From positions 1 to 64,000 of IMG/VR virus record IMGVR_UViG_3300021373_001770: a stretch of DNA of 64,000 nucleotides; one strand, given 5' to 3'. Position 1 is the stretch's first letter, and each line of letters opens with the position of its first letter. The notes beneath the pieces were generated by a model. The model saw only the letters and a list, made by a program, of their open reading frames with translations, did not search any database and was not told the DNA's origin. Shown one piece after another: positions 19,365 to 29,576 of the stretch. The DNA is from a virus. The translations under genes and the position numbers were made by a program.

Positions 19365-21546
19365 AGTAATACCTACATATGAAAATAATAAGTGGACAAC
19401 AACTGAGTTTACCTCGGATAATGAATTCCGTGATTTTTTAGAGGGTATATTTAAAGAACCAGGTAAGTATGAATTTGATACAGTAGCTTGGTCATTTAAT
19501 GATCAGGCTAAACAATTTACTAAAGAAGGTTATTATTGTAACAAACCCTTTAGGTCAAAAGATTTTACAACATATTGGGAAGATCAAAAGAATAAATGCC
19601 GTCAAGGAGTAATATATAAAAGTAAAAACAAAACTTGGTATTTAACTAGAGATTATTACATGTGGTTAAACTTCTTGCCAATATTTGACAAAGAAGAAAA
19701 AAAATATGGTTTTGCTAAAGTTAGAGATGCTCAATATCACATGGCATTATATGAATTGATTGCAGAATTAAATAATCAACATTCAGCTATACTTAAAAAA
19801 AGACAGATTGCTTCCTCATATTTTCATATGGGTAAAATAATAAACCAGTATTGGTTTGAAGAAGGATCAATATGTAAGATAGGGGCATCATTAAAAGATT
19901 ATATTAATGATAAAGGATCTTGGAAATTTCTTGAAGAATATAAAACATTTTTAAATGAGCATACTGCATGGTATAGACCTAGTAATCCAGAAAAGGTTTT
20001 GTTATGGCAACAACAGATAGAAGTTAAAATAAACAACCGTAAAACATCAAGAGGATTAAAATCTAAAATACAAGGTGCATCTTTTGAAAAAAATGCAACA
20101 ACAGGTGTTGGTGGTCCGTGTACGTACTTTTTTCATGAAGAAGCAGGTATAGCACCAAAGATGATGCAGACTTATGAATATCTGCGTCCTGCTATGTCTT
20201 CAGGTATGGTAACTACTGGTATGTTTATAGCGGCAGGTTCTGTGGGTGATTTAGAGCAATGTAATCCTTTAAAGGATATGATTTTAAATCCAGGTGCAAA
20301 TGATATATATGCCGTAGAAACAAATTTAATGGACGCTGATGGCACTATTGGTATGGCAGGCCTATTTATTCCTGAACAGTGGTCTATGCCACCTTATATT
20401 GACAAATTTGGTAACTCAGAAATAGAAGAAGCTGTTAAAGCAATAAACTTAGAGAGAGCACGTTGGAAATCTGAATTAACAGGTGAACAATACCAATTAA
20501 GAATATCTCAGAAACCATTAAATATTGCAGAGGCATTTGCATATAGAAAAGAATCAATATTTCCACAAGGTATTCTTAGCAAGCAATTGAAAAAAATTGA
20601 AGAAAAAAGTTATCCTTATGAGTTAATAGAATTAGATAGAGATCAAACAGGTATAGTTGCAAAAAGAACAAGCAAGCTACCTATTAGTGAATTTCCTGTA
20701 AATAAAAAACAACAAGACAAAACAGGAAGTATTGTTGTTTGGGAAAGACCTGTAGATAATCCTCAGTTTGGTGCTTACTATGGATCTATTGACCCTGTAT
20801 CAGAAGGTAAAACTACAACATCAGATTCTTTATGTAGTATATACATTTATAAAAATGCAACAGAAGTTACAAGAGATTTGGGTGCGGGTGATGTTGAACA
20901 ATTTATTGAGAGAGATAAAATAGTAGCAGCATGGTGTGGTAGATTTGATGATATAAACAAGACTCATGAGAGATTAGAAATGATCATTGAATGGTATAAT
21001 GCTTGGACTATTGTAGAGAATAATATATCTCTTTTTATTCAGCATATGATAGCAAGAAAGAAACAAAGATATCTTGTACCAAAACAACAAATATTATTCT
21101 TAAAAGATCTTGGTTCAAATAGAACAGTATATCAAGAATATGGTTGGAAGAATACAGGTACATTATTTAAAAGTCATTTGATATCATATGCAATAGAATT
21201 TTTAAGAGAAGTTATAGACGAAGAGACAGATGAAAAAGGTGATGTAATGTCACAAACATTAGGTGTTGAAAGAATTCCTGATCAAATGCTTATAAAAGAA
21301 ATGATGGCATATTATCCGGGATTAAACGTGGATAGGCTTGTGACATTTGGTGCATTAGTTGCATTTGCTAAAATCCAACAATCAAATAGAGGGTATTCTA
21401 AAAGACGTGAATCAGAGGGTGATTCTTTGGTTAATTCAGAAAAAATAAGTAAATTAAAGTATAGCAGTCCATTTAAAAATATAGGGCGTAATAGAAGACT
21501 GGGTGGTTCTAAAATAAGAAGATCAGGGTTTAAAAATATTAAATAG
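19357..21546 (+). CDS. terL: Terminase large subunit
   Basis: 729 aa, the ATP-driven motor that packages and cuts DNA. ATPase region: a deviant Walker A-like segment KKRQIASSYFHMGK (about 147-160, lacking a standard GKT/S), and a Walker B-like strand TYFFHEEAGI (about 254-263) with Glu as catalytic candidate. The C-terminal RNase H-like nuclease begins with YGSIDPVSEG (first Asp near 478), and a later Asp is in LNVDRLVTFGALVAF. The length exceeds typical TerL (about 450-600 aa) because of an N-terminal extension. Terminase, portal and capsid genes follow one another, as expected. Confidence 0.88.
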   Translation: MSRVIPTYENNKWTTTEFTSDNEFRDFLEGIFKEPGKYEFDTVAWSFNDQAKQFTKEGYYCNKPFRSKDFTTYWEDQKNKCRQGVIYKSKNKTWYLTRDYYMWLNFLPIFDKEEKKYGFAKVRDAQYHMALYELIAELNNQHSAILKKRQIASSYFHMGKIINQYWFEEGSICKIGASLKDYINDKGSWKFLEEYKTFLNEHTAWYRPSNPEKVLLWQQQIEVKINNRKTSRGLKSKIQGASFEKNATTGVGGPCTYFFHEEAGIAPKMMQTYEYLRPAMSSGMVTTGMFIAAGSVGDLEQCNPLKDMILNPGANDIYAVETNLMDADGTIGMAGLFIPEQWSMPPYIDKFGNSEIEEAVKAINLERARWKSELTGEQYQLRISQKPLNIAEAFAYRKESIFPQGILSKQLKKIEEKSYPYELIELDRDQTGIVAKRTSKLPISEFPVNKKQQDKTGSIVVWERPVDNPQFGAYYGSIDPVSEGKTTTSDSLCSIYIYKNATEVTRDLGAGDVEQFIERDKIVAAWCGRFDDINKTHERLEMIIEWYNAWTIVENNISLFIQHMIARKKQRYLVPKQQILFLKDLGSNRTVYQEYGWKNTGTLFKSHLISYAIEFLREVIDEETDEKGDVMSQTLGVERIPDQMLIKEMMAYYPGLNVDRLVTFGALVAFAKIQQSNRGYSKRRESEGDSLVNSEKISKLKYSSPFKNIGRNRRLGGSKIRRSGFKNIK

Positions 21547-21557
21547 ATAAAAATAGT

Positions 21558-24305
21558 ATGAGAGTATTAAATGCAATGCAAATGAAAAATGGTGCTACTG
21601 CTGAAAGTGGACCAACTTTTTCTAGCTTAACACAGCCGGTACAATTTTTACCTTATTCTAAAAAAACTGATGATTGGGCTGCATGGAATCTTGATTGGTT
21701 AGAACTACAAGGAATAGAGTTCTTACGTATGAATTCTAGAAGACTTCTTAAAAATTATAAATTAGCAAAAGGTATAATTGATAAAACAGATTATATTGTT
21801 GAACCAGATAATGAATATAAAGAGTTGATGGATGTATTAACTCAAGAAAATGATTCAGCTTTGGAATTAAAATTTTATCCAATTGTCCCTAATGTAATTA
21901 ATGTTCTTACTGGTGAATTTGCTAAAAGATATACTAAAGTACAATTTAGAGCCGTAGATGATACATCTTATAATGAGATGTTAGAACAAAAAAGAATTCA
22001 AGTTGAAGAAGCATTGTTAGCAGATGCAGAATCAAAGTTAGTTCAGAAAATGGTGATGATGGGAATGGATCCTTCATCAGAAGAAGCAAAACAAAGTTTA
22101 TCTCCACAGGGTCTTAAGTCATTACCAGAAATAGAAGACTTTTTTAGCAAGTCTTACAGAAGCATGGTTGAAGAATGGGCATCTCATCAACTAAATGTAG
22201 ATGAAGAAAGATTCAAAATGCAAGAGCTTGAAGAGAGAGGCTTTAGAGATATGTTAATTGCAGATAGAGAATTTTGGCATTTCCGTATGTTAGAAGATGA
22301 CTATGATGTAGAATTATGGAATCCAATTTTAACTTTCTATCAAAAATCTCCTGATCAAAGATATATTGCTGATTCAAATTATTGTGGTAAGGTTGATTTA
22401 ATGACTGTTGCAGATGTTGTTGATAGATATGGATATTTAATGGATGAGAAACAACTTAAATCATTACAAAAAATATATCCTGCACGTTCTGCACAATATC
22501 AAGTAAATGGTTATCAAAATGATGGTGCATATTATGATGCTACCAGATCTCATGAATGGAATACTCAGATGCCAGGTTTAGCATATAGACAATTCACATC
22601 TAATTATTGGGATGACCCAGCAAGAGGTGGAGATATATTAAGTCAGATATTAGACGAAGGTGAAGATGTACAGATGTGGGGAGAAGGAAATCTTATGCGT
22701 GTATCTACAATATATTGGAAGACACAAAGAAGAATAGGTCACCTAACTAAAATAGAAAAAGACGGTGATATTACACAAGAAATAGTAGATGAAACATTTA
22801 AACTTACTAAGAAAGGTGTATATGATACTTCTATATTTAAACAAAAAAGAAAAGATAATTTAATAGAAGGTGAACATATAGATTGGATATGGATTAATGA
22901 AGTTTGGGGTGGTGTTAAAATTGGTCCAAATTTACCAGCTATGTGGAGATCTACTATGGGTGATAATATTAATCCAATATATTTAGGTATTAATAGAACT
23001 AAACCTGGTAGACTTCCTTTCCAATTTAAAGGTAATAATTCACTTTATGGGTGTAAGCTACCAGTTGAAGGTAGAGTTTTTTCAGATAGAAATACTAGAT
23101 CTACATCTTTAGTAGATTTGATGAAAGCGTATCAAGTTGGATACAATATGGTTAATAACCAAATTGCTGACATTCTAATAGATGAATTAGGAACAGTAAT
23201 AATGTTTGATCAAAATGCTTTACCACGTCACTCAATGGGTGAGGATTGGGGTAAGAATAATTATGCAAAAGCATACGTAGCAATGAAGGATTTTCAAATG
23301 CTACCACTTGATACATCTATTACAAATACTGAGAATGCCACTAACTTTAATCATTATCAAACTCTTAACATGGAGCAGACTAATAGATTAATGTCTAGGA
23401 TTCAACTTGCTAATTATTTTAAACAACAGTGTTTTGATGCAATTGGTATCAATCCACAACGTTTAGGAGGTGCTGTTTCAGCTCAAACAGCTACGGGTGT
23501 TGTTCAAGCTATGCAACAATCATATGCACAAACAGAAATGTATTTTGTACAACATTCGGATCATTTAATGCCACGTGTACATCAGATGAGAACAGACTTA
23601 GCTCAATATTATTATAGTACAAATCCAAGTTTAAGGTTATCTTATATATCTACAGAAGCAGAAAAAGTAAACTTTACAATTAATGGTACTGATTTATTGT
23701 TACGTGATTTTAATGTATTTGCAACAACCAAAACAAATCATAGAGCTATATTAGAGAATCTAAAACAAATGGCTTTAACAAATAATACTACAGGAGCAAG
23801 TATTTATGAATTAGGAAATATAGTTAAAGCAGATTCTATTGCAGAAGTAACAGATATATTAAAAGATTCTGAGAAAAGACAGCAGGCAATGCGTGAGCAA
23901 GAAATGCAACAACAACGTCAGCTACAAGAACAGCAGATACAAGCTAAGGCTCAAGAAGAACAACAAAAACTTCAAGTGGAGATTTCTGAAAATGAAAAAG
24001 ATAGACAGAATAATATTACACTAGCAGAAATTAGATCTGCTGGATATGGGTCTATGGTTGATTTAAATCAAAATCAAGTGTCTGATTACCAAGATGCTAT
24101 GAAAGATATTAGAGAAACAACTCAGTATCAACAGCAAATGGATATGAAGCGTCAAGAAAGCACTATGAAACAAAGTATGGAATCTGAAAGATTAAATGTT
24201 GAAAGAGAAAAGATAAATGCCCAAAAAGAGATAGCTAATACAAAACTTCAAATAGCTAGAGAAAACAAAAATAAGTATGATCAAAAGGATTCTGAGAAAG
24301 AATAA
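21558..24305 (+). CDS. Portal protein
   Basis: 915 aa. It follows terminase directly and precedes the scaffold and capsid genes. Residues about 60-120 contain DYIVEPDNEYKELMDVLTQE and PNVINVLTGEFAKRYTKVQF, the usual portal clip/wing entry region. The last 150 residues are a Gln/Glu-rich coiled coil (REQEMQQQRQLQEQQIQAKA). It should form the dodecameric ring through which DNA enters and leaves the head. The length is compatible with crAss-like portals, which are larger than those of most podoviruses. Confidence 0.85.
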   Translation: MRVLNAMQMKNGATAESGPTFSSLTQPVQFLPYSKKTDDWAAWNLDWLELQGIEFLRMNSRRLLKNYKLAKGIIDKTDYIVEPDNEYKELMDVLTQENDSALELKFYPIVPNVINVLTGEFAKRYTKVQFRAVDDTSYNEMLEQKRIQVEEALLADAESKLVQKMVMMGMDPSSEEAKQSLSPQGLKSLPEIEDFFSKSYRSMVEEWASHQLNVDEERFKMQELEERGFRDMLIADREFWHFRMLEDDYDVELWNPILTFYQKSPDQRYIADSNYCGKVDLMTVADVVDRYGYLMDEKQLKSLQKIYPARSAQYQVNGYQNDGAYYDATRSHEWNTQMPGLAYRQFTSNYWDDPARGGDILSQILDEGEDVQMWGEGNLMRVSTIYWKTQRRIGHLTKIEKDGDITQEIVDETFKLTKKGVYDTSIFKQKRKDNLIEGEHIDWIWINEVWGGVKIGPNLPAMWRSTMGDNINPIYLGINRTKPGRLPFQFKGNNSLYGCKLPVEGRVFSDRNTRSTSLVDLMKAYQVGYNMVNNQIADILIDELGTVIMFDQNALPRHSMGEDWGKNNYAKAYVAMKDFQMLPLDTSITNTENATNFNHYQTLNMEQTNRLMSRIQLANYFKQQCFDAIGINPQRLGGAVSAQTATGVVQAMQQSYAQTEMYFVQHSDHLMPRVHQMRTDLAQYYYSTNPSLRLSYISTEAEKVNFTINGTDLLLRDFNVFATTKTNHRAILENLKQMALTNNTTGASIYELGNIVKADSIAEVTDILKDSEKRQQAMREQEMQQQRQLQEQQIQAKAQEEQQKLQVEISENEKDRQNNITLAEIRSAGYGSMVDLNQNQVSDYQDAMKDIRETTQYQQQMDMKRQESTMKQSMESERLNVEREKINAQKEIANTKLQIARENKNKYDQKDSEKE

Positions 24306-24378
24306 CTGGTGTTAGCTATATACTGCAATTTATTTTTAATTTTCATCAAATATTATAAGTTTATAATATAAAGTTTAC

Positions 24379-24387
24379 GTATATTAT
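24379..24387 (+). promoter_or_regulatory. GTATATTAT motif upstream of the scaffold-like gene
   Basis: GTATATTAT lies 39 nt before the ATG at 24427 in a 121-nt AT-rich gap. The same motif recurs before other virion genes. Confidence 0.35.
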
Positions 24388-24426
24388 ATATGTAACAAGT
24401 ATTAATTATTTAAAACCAACATAATT

Positions 24427-25734
24427 ATGGCAACTGAAACACAAACTGTGAATAGTAAAGTAGAACAAGTAGATATTAATTTAGATGAAATATTTAACGC
24501 TGCACCTAGTGGCGCTGATATGATTCAAGATGATAAGAAGCAGAAAAATATTTTTTCTGGAAGTTCTGCTAAAGCAGACTTTAGTTTTGCAGATCCTGAT
24601 AAAGATGAAAAGGATGACCTAAATGCTAAAGTTGAAGCTAAAGAAGAAAATACTGAAAATGAAACAGAGGTAACAGATACCCCTGAAAATGAAACAGAGG
24701 TAAAAGAAACTGAAACAAAGGTAGATGATATTATTGATTCTTTAAATGAAGTTGAAGAGGAAGATGATAAAACAGATGCACCAAAAAGAGGTAGAAAATC
24801 TATTTCTGGTATATCAGATGTTTTTAACAAATTAATTAAAGATGATAAAATTGTTCCTTTTGATGATGATAAAGCATTAGAAGATTATACTGCTAAAGAT
24901 TGGGAAGAATTAATTCAAGCTAATTTAGAAGAAAAAGCTAATCAAGTTAGAAGAGAAACGCCTAAACAGTTTTTTCAGTCTTTACCAGAAGAATTACAAA
25001 TTGCTGCAAAGTATGTAGCGGATGGTGGTAAAGATTTAAAAGGTTTATTTTCTACATTATCACAGGTAGAAACCCATAAAAGTTTAGATGTAAAGAATGC
25101 TTCTGATCAAGAAAGAATCATTACAGAATATTTATCTGCAACTGGCTATGGTACTACAGAAGAAATTGCTGAAGAAATAGAAATTTGGAAAGACTTAGGA
25201 AAGTTAGAACAACAAGCAAACAAGTTCAAACATAAGTTAGATAAGATGCAGGAAAAAGTTGTTGCTCAAAAATTAAAAGAACAAGAGTTAAAGAAAGCAC
25301 AACAAGAGCAAGCATCAAAGGCATATATGAAAAATGTATATGATACATTAAAAGAAGGAAAATTAGGAGATATCAAAGTTGATAGAAAGACACAAGCTAT
25401 GTTATATAATGGGTTAGTACAACCTAATTATCCTTCAGTAAGTGGACGTAACACAAATTTACTAGGTCACTTACTAGAAAAATATCAATTTGTTGAACCA
25501 AACTACGGATTAATATCTGAGGCATTATGGTTATTGCAAGATCCAGAAGGATATAAAGCAAAAATTATGGATAAAGGTGCACAGAAAAGTGTAGAAAAAA
25601 CAGTTAGAAAATTGAAGACTGAGCAATCAAATGCAGGAGGAGCATCATTGGGTGTTAATAGAGCGGAAGCAGAAAGTAAAAGATCTTCAAAAAGAAAACT
25701 AAGTAGACCAACAAATATTTTTAAACGAATTTAA
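24427..25734 (+). CDS. Putative scaffolding protein
   Basis: 435 aa. Residues 40-150 are very acidic and repetitive (two copies of ENETEV near 77-95), residues 180-240 are folded and helical, about 250-310 are coiled coil (KFKHKLDKMQEKVVAQKLKE), and the C-terminus is basic (RAEAESKRSSKRKLSRPTNI). An acidic N-terminal half, a coiled coil and a basic tail, placed between portal and major capsid, is the typical scaffold layout. The basic tail would contact the capsid shell. No protease motif is visible. Confidence 0.75.
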   Translation: MATETQTVNSKVEQVDINLDEIFNAAPSGADMIQDDKKQKNIFSGSSAKADFSFADPDKDEKDDLNAKVEAKEENTENETEVTDTPENETEVKETETKVDDIIDSLNEVEEEDDKTDAPKRGRKSISGISDVFNKLIKDDKIVPFDDDKALEDYTAKDWEELIQANLEEKANQVRRETPKQFFQSLPEELQIAAKYVADGGKDLKGLFSTLSQVETHKSLDVKNASDQERIITEYLSATGYGTTEEIAEEIEIWKDLGKLEQQANKFKHKLDKMQEKVVAQKLKEQELKKAQQEQASKAYMKNVYDTLKEGKLGDIKVDRKTQAMLYNGLVQPNYPSVSGRNTNLLGHLLEKYQFVEPNYGLISEALWLLQDPEGYKAKIMDKGAQKSVEKTVRKLKTEQSNAGGASLGVNRAEAESKRSSKRKLSRPTNIFKRI

Positions 25735-25796
25735 TTAAGTAAATTAAATATATAGTAACTAAAAACAATTATTAACAATTAAAACAATCAAAAATT

Positions 25797-27416
25797 ATGG
25801 CAACTCCAGTTTTAAATAATGGGATTTTCCTAAGAGATACAAGCTATAAAGCTAGTTCTCATGTTGATTCGTATCACCTTACCCAAATGCTTGGTAATCC
25901 TGAGCCTATGGATATGGGACCAATTGATCTTTGGGCTATGACCCAAAAGGTAGAAATGCCTTTGTATCAAATGGCTTCTTTTGGTGGTAAGAATACTATC
26001 ATGGTGGACAATGCTAGAGGTGAGTATAAATGGCAAACTCCTATTGCACAAGACCTTCCTTACATTGTAGCTGACATTGAACCTGCTAACGCTAGCAAAG
26101 GTATTGATGGAACTACTTTTAAGATTAAGGTTAACAAGAGATCATTTGGTCATGGTGATATTATCACATATGACAAGTATAATGGTCTTGAATTATACAT
26201 TACTGCGGATGATATTATCCCTGCAGGTGATGGTTTTGTTTATACAGTACAGTTGGTAAACAACAATAATAGTGCTGTATTAGACAACAAGTATCTTGCA
26301 AAAGGAACTAAATTCTTTAGAAAAGGTTCTGCAAGAGGTGAGTATGGTGAAAGATTTTCTGACATTGAAACAGGATCTGGATTCCGTGAATTCTACAACT
26401 TTGTAGGAGGAGCTGAAGCACACGTACACTATTCTATTTCTAGCCGTGCTGATCTTATGATCAAAGGTGGTTTGAATGCTGATGGTACTGTACCAGTAAC
26501 TGAGATTTGGAGAAACTTTGACACTGACCCAAATAATCCATCTGTACCTAGTATTGAAGGATTAGTAGCATCTATGGGTAAAGCTGGTGCAAGAGAAGCA
26601 TTTGAAAATGGAACTCTTACACGTACTTTCATTACAAATATGGAAGCAGCACATTTATCTAAAATTGCTACAGATATTGAAACTTACCTCATGTGGGGGA
26701 AAGGTGGTAGAATTAAGCAAGACGGTCCAGATGATATTAGATTATCTGTTGGTTTATGGTCTCAGTTGGATAACTCATTTAAAAGAGTATACAACAAGTC
26801 ATCATTTACACTTGACATGTTTAAATCTGAGCTTTACAACTTCTACCAAGGAAAAGTTGAATTTAAAGGACCAGACCCACAAAGATCACTTGTTGTACAA
26901 ACAGGTATTGGTGGTATGCAATTAATCAACAAGGCAATTGCTGATGAAGTGTATGGTTCTGGTTTAGTTCAAAATGCTACTGATGTTGGAGCTGTAACAG
27001 GTAAAGGCATGGATTTAGATTATGGTTTTGCTTACACAAGCTTTACTATTCCTTTCTTAGCTAACGTTAAGTTTGTATTGAATCCGGCATTTGATAACTT
27101 AAATACTAATGACATTGAGAATCCATTAATTGATGGAAGACCTCTAAGTTCATTTAGTTTTATCATCTTTGATGTAACTGATGAAGGTAATGACAACATT
27201 CACTTGTTGAAGCTTTCTTGGGATAATCAACTTAAGTGGTTCTACCAAAATGGTACTATGGACTACATGGGAAGAACTCAAGGATTTGCATCTACTGGAC
27301 AGTTCAATGGATATAGAGTTTATATGACTCAAACCATGCCAGCTATATGGGTTAAAGATCCGACTAAAGTTCTAAAAATTGTAATGAGAAACCCTGTAAC
27401 AGGAGGATCATTCTAA
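25797..27416 (+). CDS. Major capsid protein
   Basis: 539 aa, HK97-like fold expected. It starts MATPVLNNGIFLRDTSYKAS. The sequence is rich in small and aromatic residues and has relatively regular codons, fitting a very highly expressed gene. The motif MTQKVEMPLYQMASFGGKNT (about 48-67) and the long beta-rich centre resemble capsid proteins of crAss-like phages. The gene is flanked by the scaffold gene upstream and a strong terminator (27428-27465) downstream, so MCP transcripts end here. No delta-domain cleavage site is evident by eye. Confidence 0.88.
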   Translation: MATPVLNNGIFLRDTSYKASSHVDSYHLTQMLGNPEPMDMGPIDLWAMTQKVEMPLYQMASFGGKNTIMVDNARGEYKWQTPIAQDLPYIVADIEPANASKGIDGTTFKIKVNKRSFGHGDIITYDKYNGLELYITADDIIPAGDGFVYTVQLVNNNNSAVLDNKYLAKGTKFFRKGSARGEYGERFSDIETGSGFREFYNFVGGAEAHVHYSISSRADLMIKGGLNADGTVPVTEIWRNFDTDPNNPSVPSIEGLVASMGKAGAREAFENGTLTRTFITNMEAAHLSKIATDIETYLMWGKGGRIKQDGPDDIRLSVGLWSQLDNSFKRVYNKSSFTLDMFKSELYNFYQGKVEFKGPDPQRSLVVQTGIGGMQLINKAIADEVYGSGLVQNATDVGAVTGKGMDLDYGFAYTSFTIPFLANVKFVLNPAFDNLNTNDIENPLIDGRPLSSFSFIIFDVTDEGNDNIHLLKLSWDNQLKWFYQNGTMDYMGRTQGFASTGQFNGYRVYMTQTMPAIWVKDPTKVLKIVMRNPVTGGSF

Positions 27417-27427
27417 GAACAATAATT

Positions 27428-27465
27428 AAAGGGGAGGTGGGTTAAACCTCCTCCCTTTTTATTTT
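27428..27465 (+). terminator. Intrinsic terminator after major capsid gene
   Basis: AAAGGGGAGGT pairs with ACCTCCTCCCTTT (with a small bulge), followed by TTTTTATTTTT. It begins 12 nt after the capsid stop. Confidence 0.9.
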
Positions 27466-27487
27466 TAACCTTTTAAAATATACTATC

Positions 27488-27685
27488 ATGGCACTAGATA
27501 TTAAAAGACAAAACAAAACATATGAATTTTCAAATTCAAGTGTTTCTAAAATACTTGCTTCTAAAGCAGTTGGTACGGATATCTTAGCAAGAGACCATGC
27601 AGATGATGCAGCAGCAAAAGCTGCAGGTTTAGCAAAAGGTGATTTATATCACACAGCTGGAGCTTTGAAGATAGTTGTTAGTTAA
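27488..27685 (+). CDS. Small capsid-associated protein
   Basis: 65 aa. The C-terminal half (ADDAAAKAAGLAKGDLYHTA followed by GALKIVV) is a short motif common in phage head and decoration proteins, where it forms a small beta/alpha cap. It sits directly after the capsid terminator and ahead of a further hairpin (27699-27717), so it may be made in large amounts. A decoration or stabilisation role is inferred from the motif and position. Confidence 0.6.
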   Translation: MALDIKRQNKTYEFSNSSVSKILASKAVGTDILARDHADDAAAKAAGLAKGDLYHTAGALKIVVS

Positions 27686-27698
27686 AGTCAAAAACTAT

Positions 27699-27717
27699 AG
27701 CAAGGGTAATACCTTGC
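27699..27717 (+). terminator. Hairpin terminator-like element
   Basis: GCAAGG pairs with CCTTGC around GTAATA, flanked by AT-rich DNA. There is no long T run. It lies 14 nt after the small capsid gene. Confidence 0.45.
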
Positions 27718-27802
27718 TTAAGAAATATTAGTAATAATAGAATGTACACTATGGTGTATTATTTGACGCAAGTAATAATTATTAATTTTTAAAAACCACA
27801 AA

Positions 27803-28822
27803 ATGGAAGATTACACAATTGTTGAAAAGTATCAACACACAAAAAAGAATAGCACAATTGCTATTCGTCCTTATTTTAATCCAAGCAAAGAAAATATGGG
27901 TTTAGAAGCATATGGGCTATCATTACATGATGGTGTATGGCATCAAGAAAGTTTAGCTTGTTTAGAAATGAATGGAGTCAAGAGATACGTTACAGGTCTT
28001 AATGAGTTTGCTCCTGAAGTTAAAATGCTTGATCCTAAAAAGAAAAAAGAAAAAATTGCAGAAATTAGAAAAGTAGTTTCTGAGTTAGAAGCAGAGTTAG
28101 CTGCTAATGTAGTTGATCCTGAAGATAAAGATTTTTGGAACAAACTTACAGTTATGAAACCTGATAACTCAAAGTTTTGGGATAAGATTGAAATTAGATG
28201 TGGTAATGATCCAGTGTTTTTAGAACCTGATACTGATCCGTATGACAAAATAAAATTATATGCTATTAAAGCTGGGGGTTTTTCTATTGTTGCTAAATCA
28301 TTAGCTGAAGCTAAAAGATCTCAGAAAGAACCTAAATTTTATTTAGATACAGTTAAAGAAACTCTTACAACAAGAACAGAGTTAACTAAAATTAAAAATA
28401 AAGCATTATCTAATTTGCAAAAACTTTATGATGGTAATGCAACTAAATTGATGTATGTTTCAAAAGTAGTTGATGTAGATAGTGTACAATATACTAAGAA
28501 CACACCTAATGATATCATGTATGAAAATATGGATACATATATAACAGGTAATGGTGCAGAGAGCAACAAGAAAAGAGCAGCATCACAGTTTTTAGAAGTA
28601 TCTGAATTAGATATGGAAGAATTAAAATTAAGAGCATTAATAAAAGATGCCTTATATTATAGATTTCTATTAACTAAAGCAGGTGGTTGGATAGAGCCAA
28701 TGGATAGTGGTGTTAGGTTAGGTAAAAGACCGCATGAATGTTTGGAATTTTTAAAAGATCCAAATAATGAAGAAACGTTATTATCATTATTGGATAAAGT
28801 AGAACCATACTGGAATTCATAA
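27803..28822 (+). CDS. Conserved virion protein near capsid, possible auxiliary capsid protein
   Basis: 339 aa, mixed alpha/beta. It contains TIAIRPYFNPSKENMGLEAY at the start, a coiled segment (KEKIAEIRKVVSELEAELAA, about 78-97) and a structured centre (KLYAIKAGGFSIVAKSLAEA). There is no catalytic motif. It lies between the small capsid protein and the ring protein, where crAss-like phages encode conserved capsid-associated proteins. An auxiliary-capsid or head-completion role is inferred from location. Confidence 0.6.
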   Translation: MEDYTIVEKYQHTKKNSTIAIRPYFNPSKENMGLEAYGLSLHDGVWHQESLACLEMNGVKRYVTGLNEFAPEVKMLDPKKKKEKIAEIRKVVSELEAELAANVVDPEDKDFWNKLTVMKPDNSKFWDKIEIRCGNDPVFLEPDTDPYDKIKLYAIKAGGFSIVAKSLAEAKRSQKEPKFYLDTVKETLTTRTELTKIKNKALSNLQKLYDGNATKLMYVSKVVDVDSVQYTKNTPNDIMYENMDTYITGNGAESNKKRAASQFLEVSELDMEELKLRALIKDALYYRFLLTKAGGWIEPMDSGVRLGKRPHECLEFLKDPNNEETLLSLLDKVEPYWNS

Positions 28823-28832
28823 TATATAAAAA

Positions 28833-29537
28833 ATGGAAAATAGTACACTCTTAATTAAAATAAAACAAAGGCTCAATAAGCTTGATAGCAATGACTATGA
28901 TAACATTGAGTGTTGGCAATTTATAGAAGCCTTTAATAAAGCACAAATTGAGTGGTGTAGAAGAAATCTTCATGGTGGAAATATGTATAAGGAAGGGGAT
29001 GAGCTATCTAAAAAAAGGATAGATGATCTCCAACCTTTACTTATTGAATTATCATTAACAGGAACTGTTACAGAAACTTATTTTGAAACTAATAATTTTC
29101 CAGTAGATGAATATTTAGAATATAAACGTGTAACAACACAGGCAAAAGATGATTGTTGTACACCTAGATCTATGACTGTTTATTTAGCTGAGGAAGCTAA
29201 TGTACCTCTTTTATTAAGAGATCCATTAAAAAATCCAAGTTTTGAATGGGGTGAAACTTTTTGTACTATGTTAAATAATACAATAAGAATATATAAAAAT
29301 GAAAATTTTGATATTGTAAATCCAATATTAACATATTATAGAAAACCAACTTTAATACAAATACCAGATTGTGTAGATCCATATACTGGGCAAGTAAGTA
29401 CAGTAAATGTAAATTGTGAATTCAAAGATGATTTAGTAGAAGTTATACTTGATGATACAGCAGCATTAATAGCTGGTGATATAGAAAATATGTATCAGCA
29501 GCAAAGAGGTACACAATCTGCAGAAAGGAATAATTAA
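28833..29537 (+). CDS. Ring/adaptor protein of the portal-tail junction
   Basis: 234 aa. The N-terminal helical part (LLIKIKQRLNKLDSNDYDNI, then CWQFIEAFNKAQIEWCRRNL, about 25-44) and the following DDLQPLL resemble the ring 1 (R1) proteins I recall from crAss-like phages. Those proteins bind the portal and continue the DNA channel. The C-terminal half is beta-rich and has a CEFKDDLVEVILDDTAALIA helix typical of head-tail connectors. Its position after the capsid block supports this. Confidence 0.72.
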   Translation: MENSTLLIKIKQRLNKLDSNDYDNIECWQFIEAFNKAQIEWCRRNLHGGNMYKEGDELSKKRIDDLQPLLIELSLTGTVTETYFETNNFPVDEYLEYKRVTTQAKDDCCTPRSMTVYLAEEANVPLLLRDPLKNPSFEWGETFCTMLNNTIRIYKNENFDIVNPILTYYRKPTLIQIPDCVDPYTGQVSTVNVNCEFKDDLVEVILDDTAALIAGDIENMYQQQRGTQSAERNN

Positions 29538-29576
29538 TGTATTGTTTTTTTAACTAAAAATGATTATATTATTATA

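Noticed and set aside
24661-24720. Short DNA repeat (GAAAATGAAACAGAGGTAA twice)
   Set aside because: It codes for an acidic ENETEV repeat in the scaffold-like protein. It is not a CRISPR or mobile-element repeat.
24525-24830. Leftward 101-codon Ser/Val-rich frame
   Set aside because: It is antisense to the acidic repeat of the scaffold-like gene, a typical shadow.
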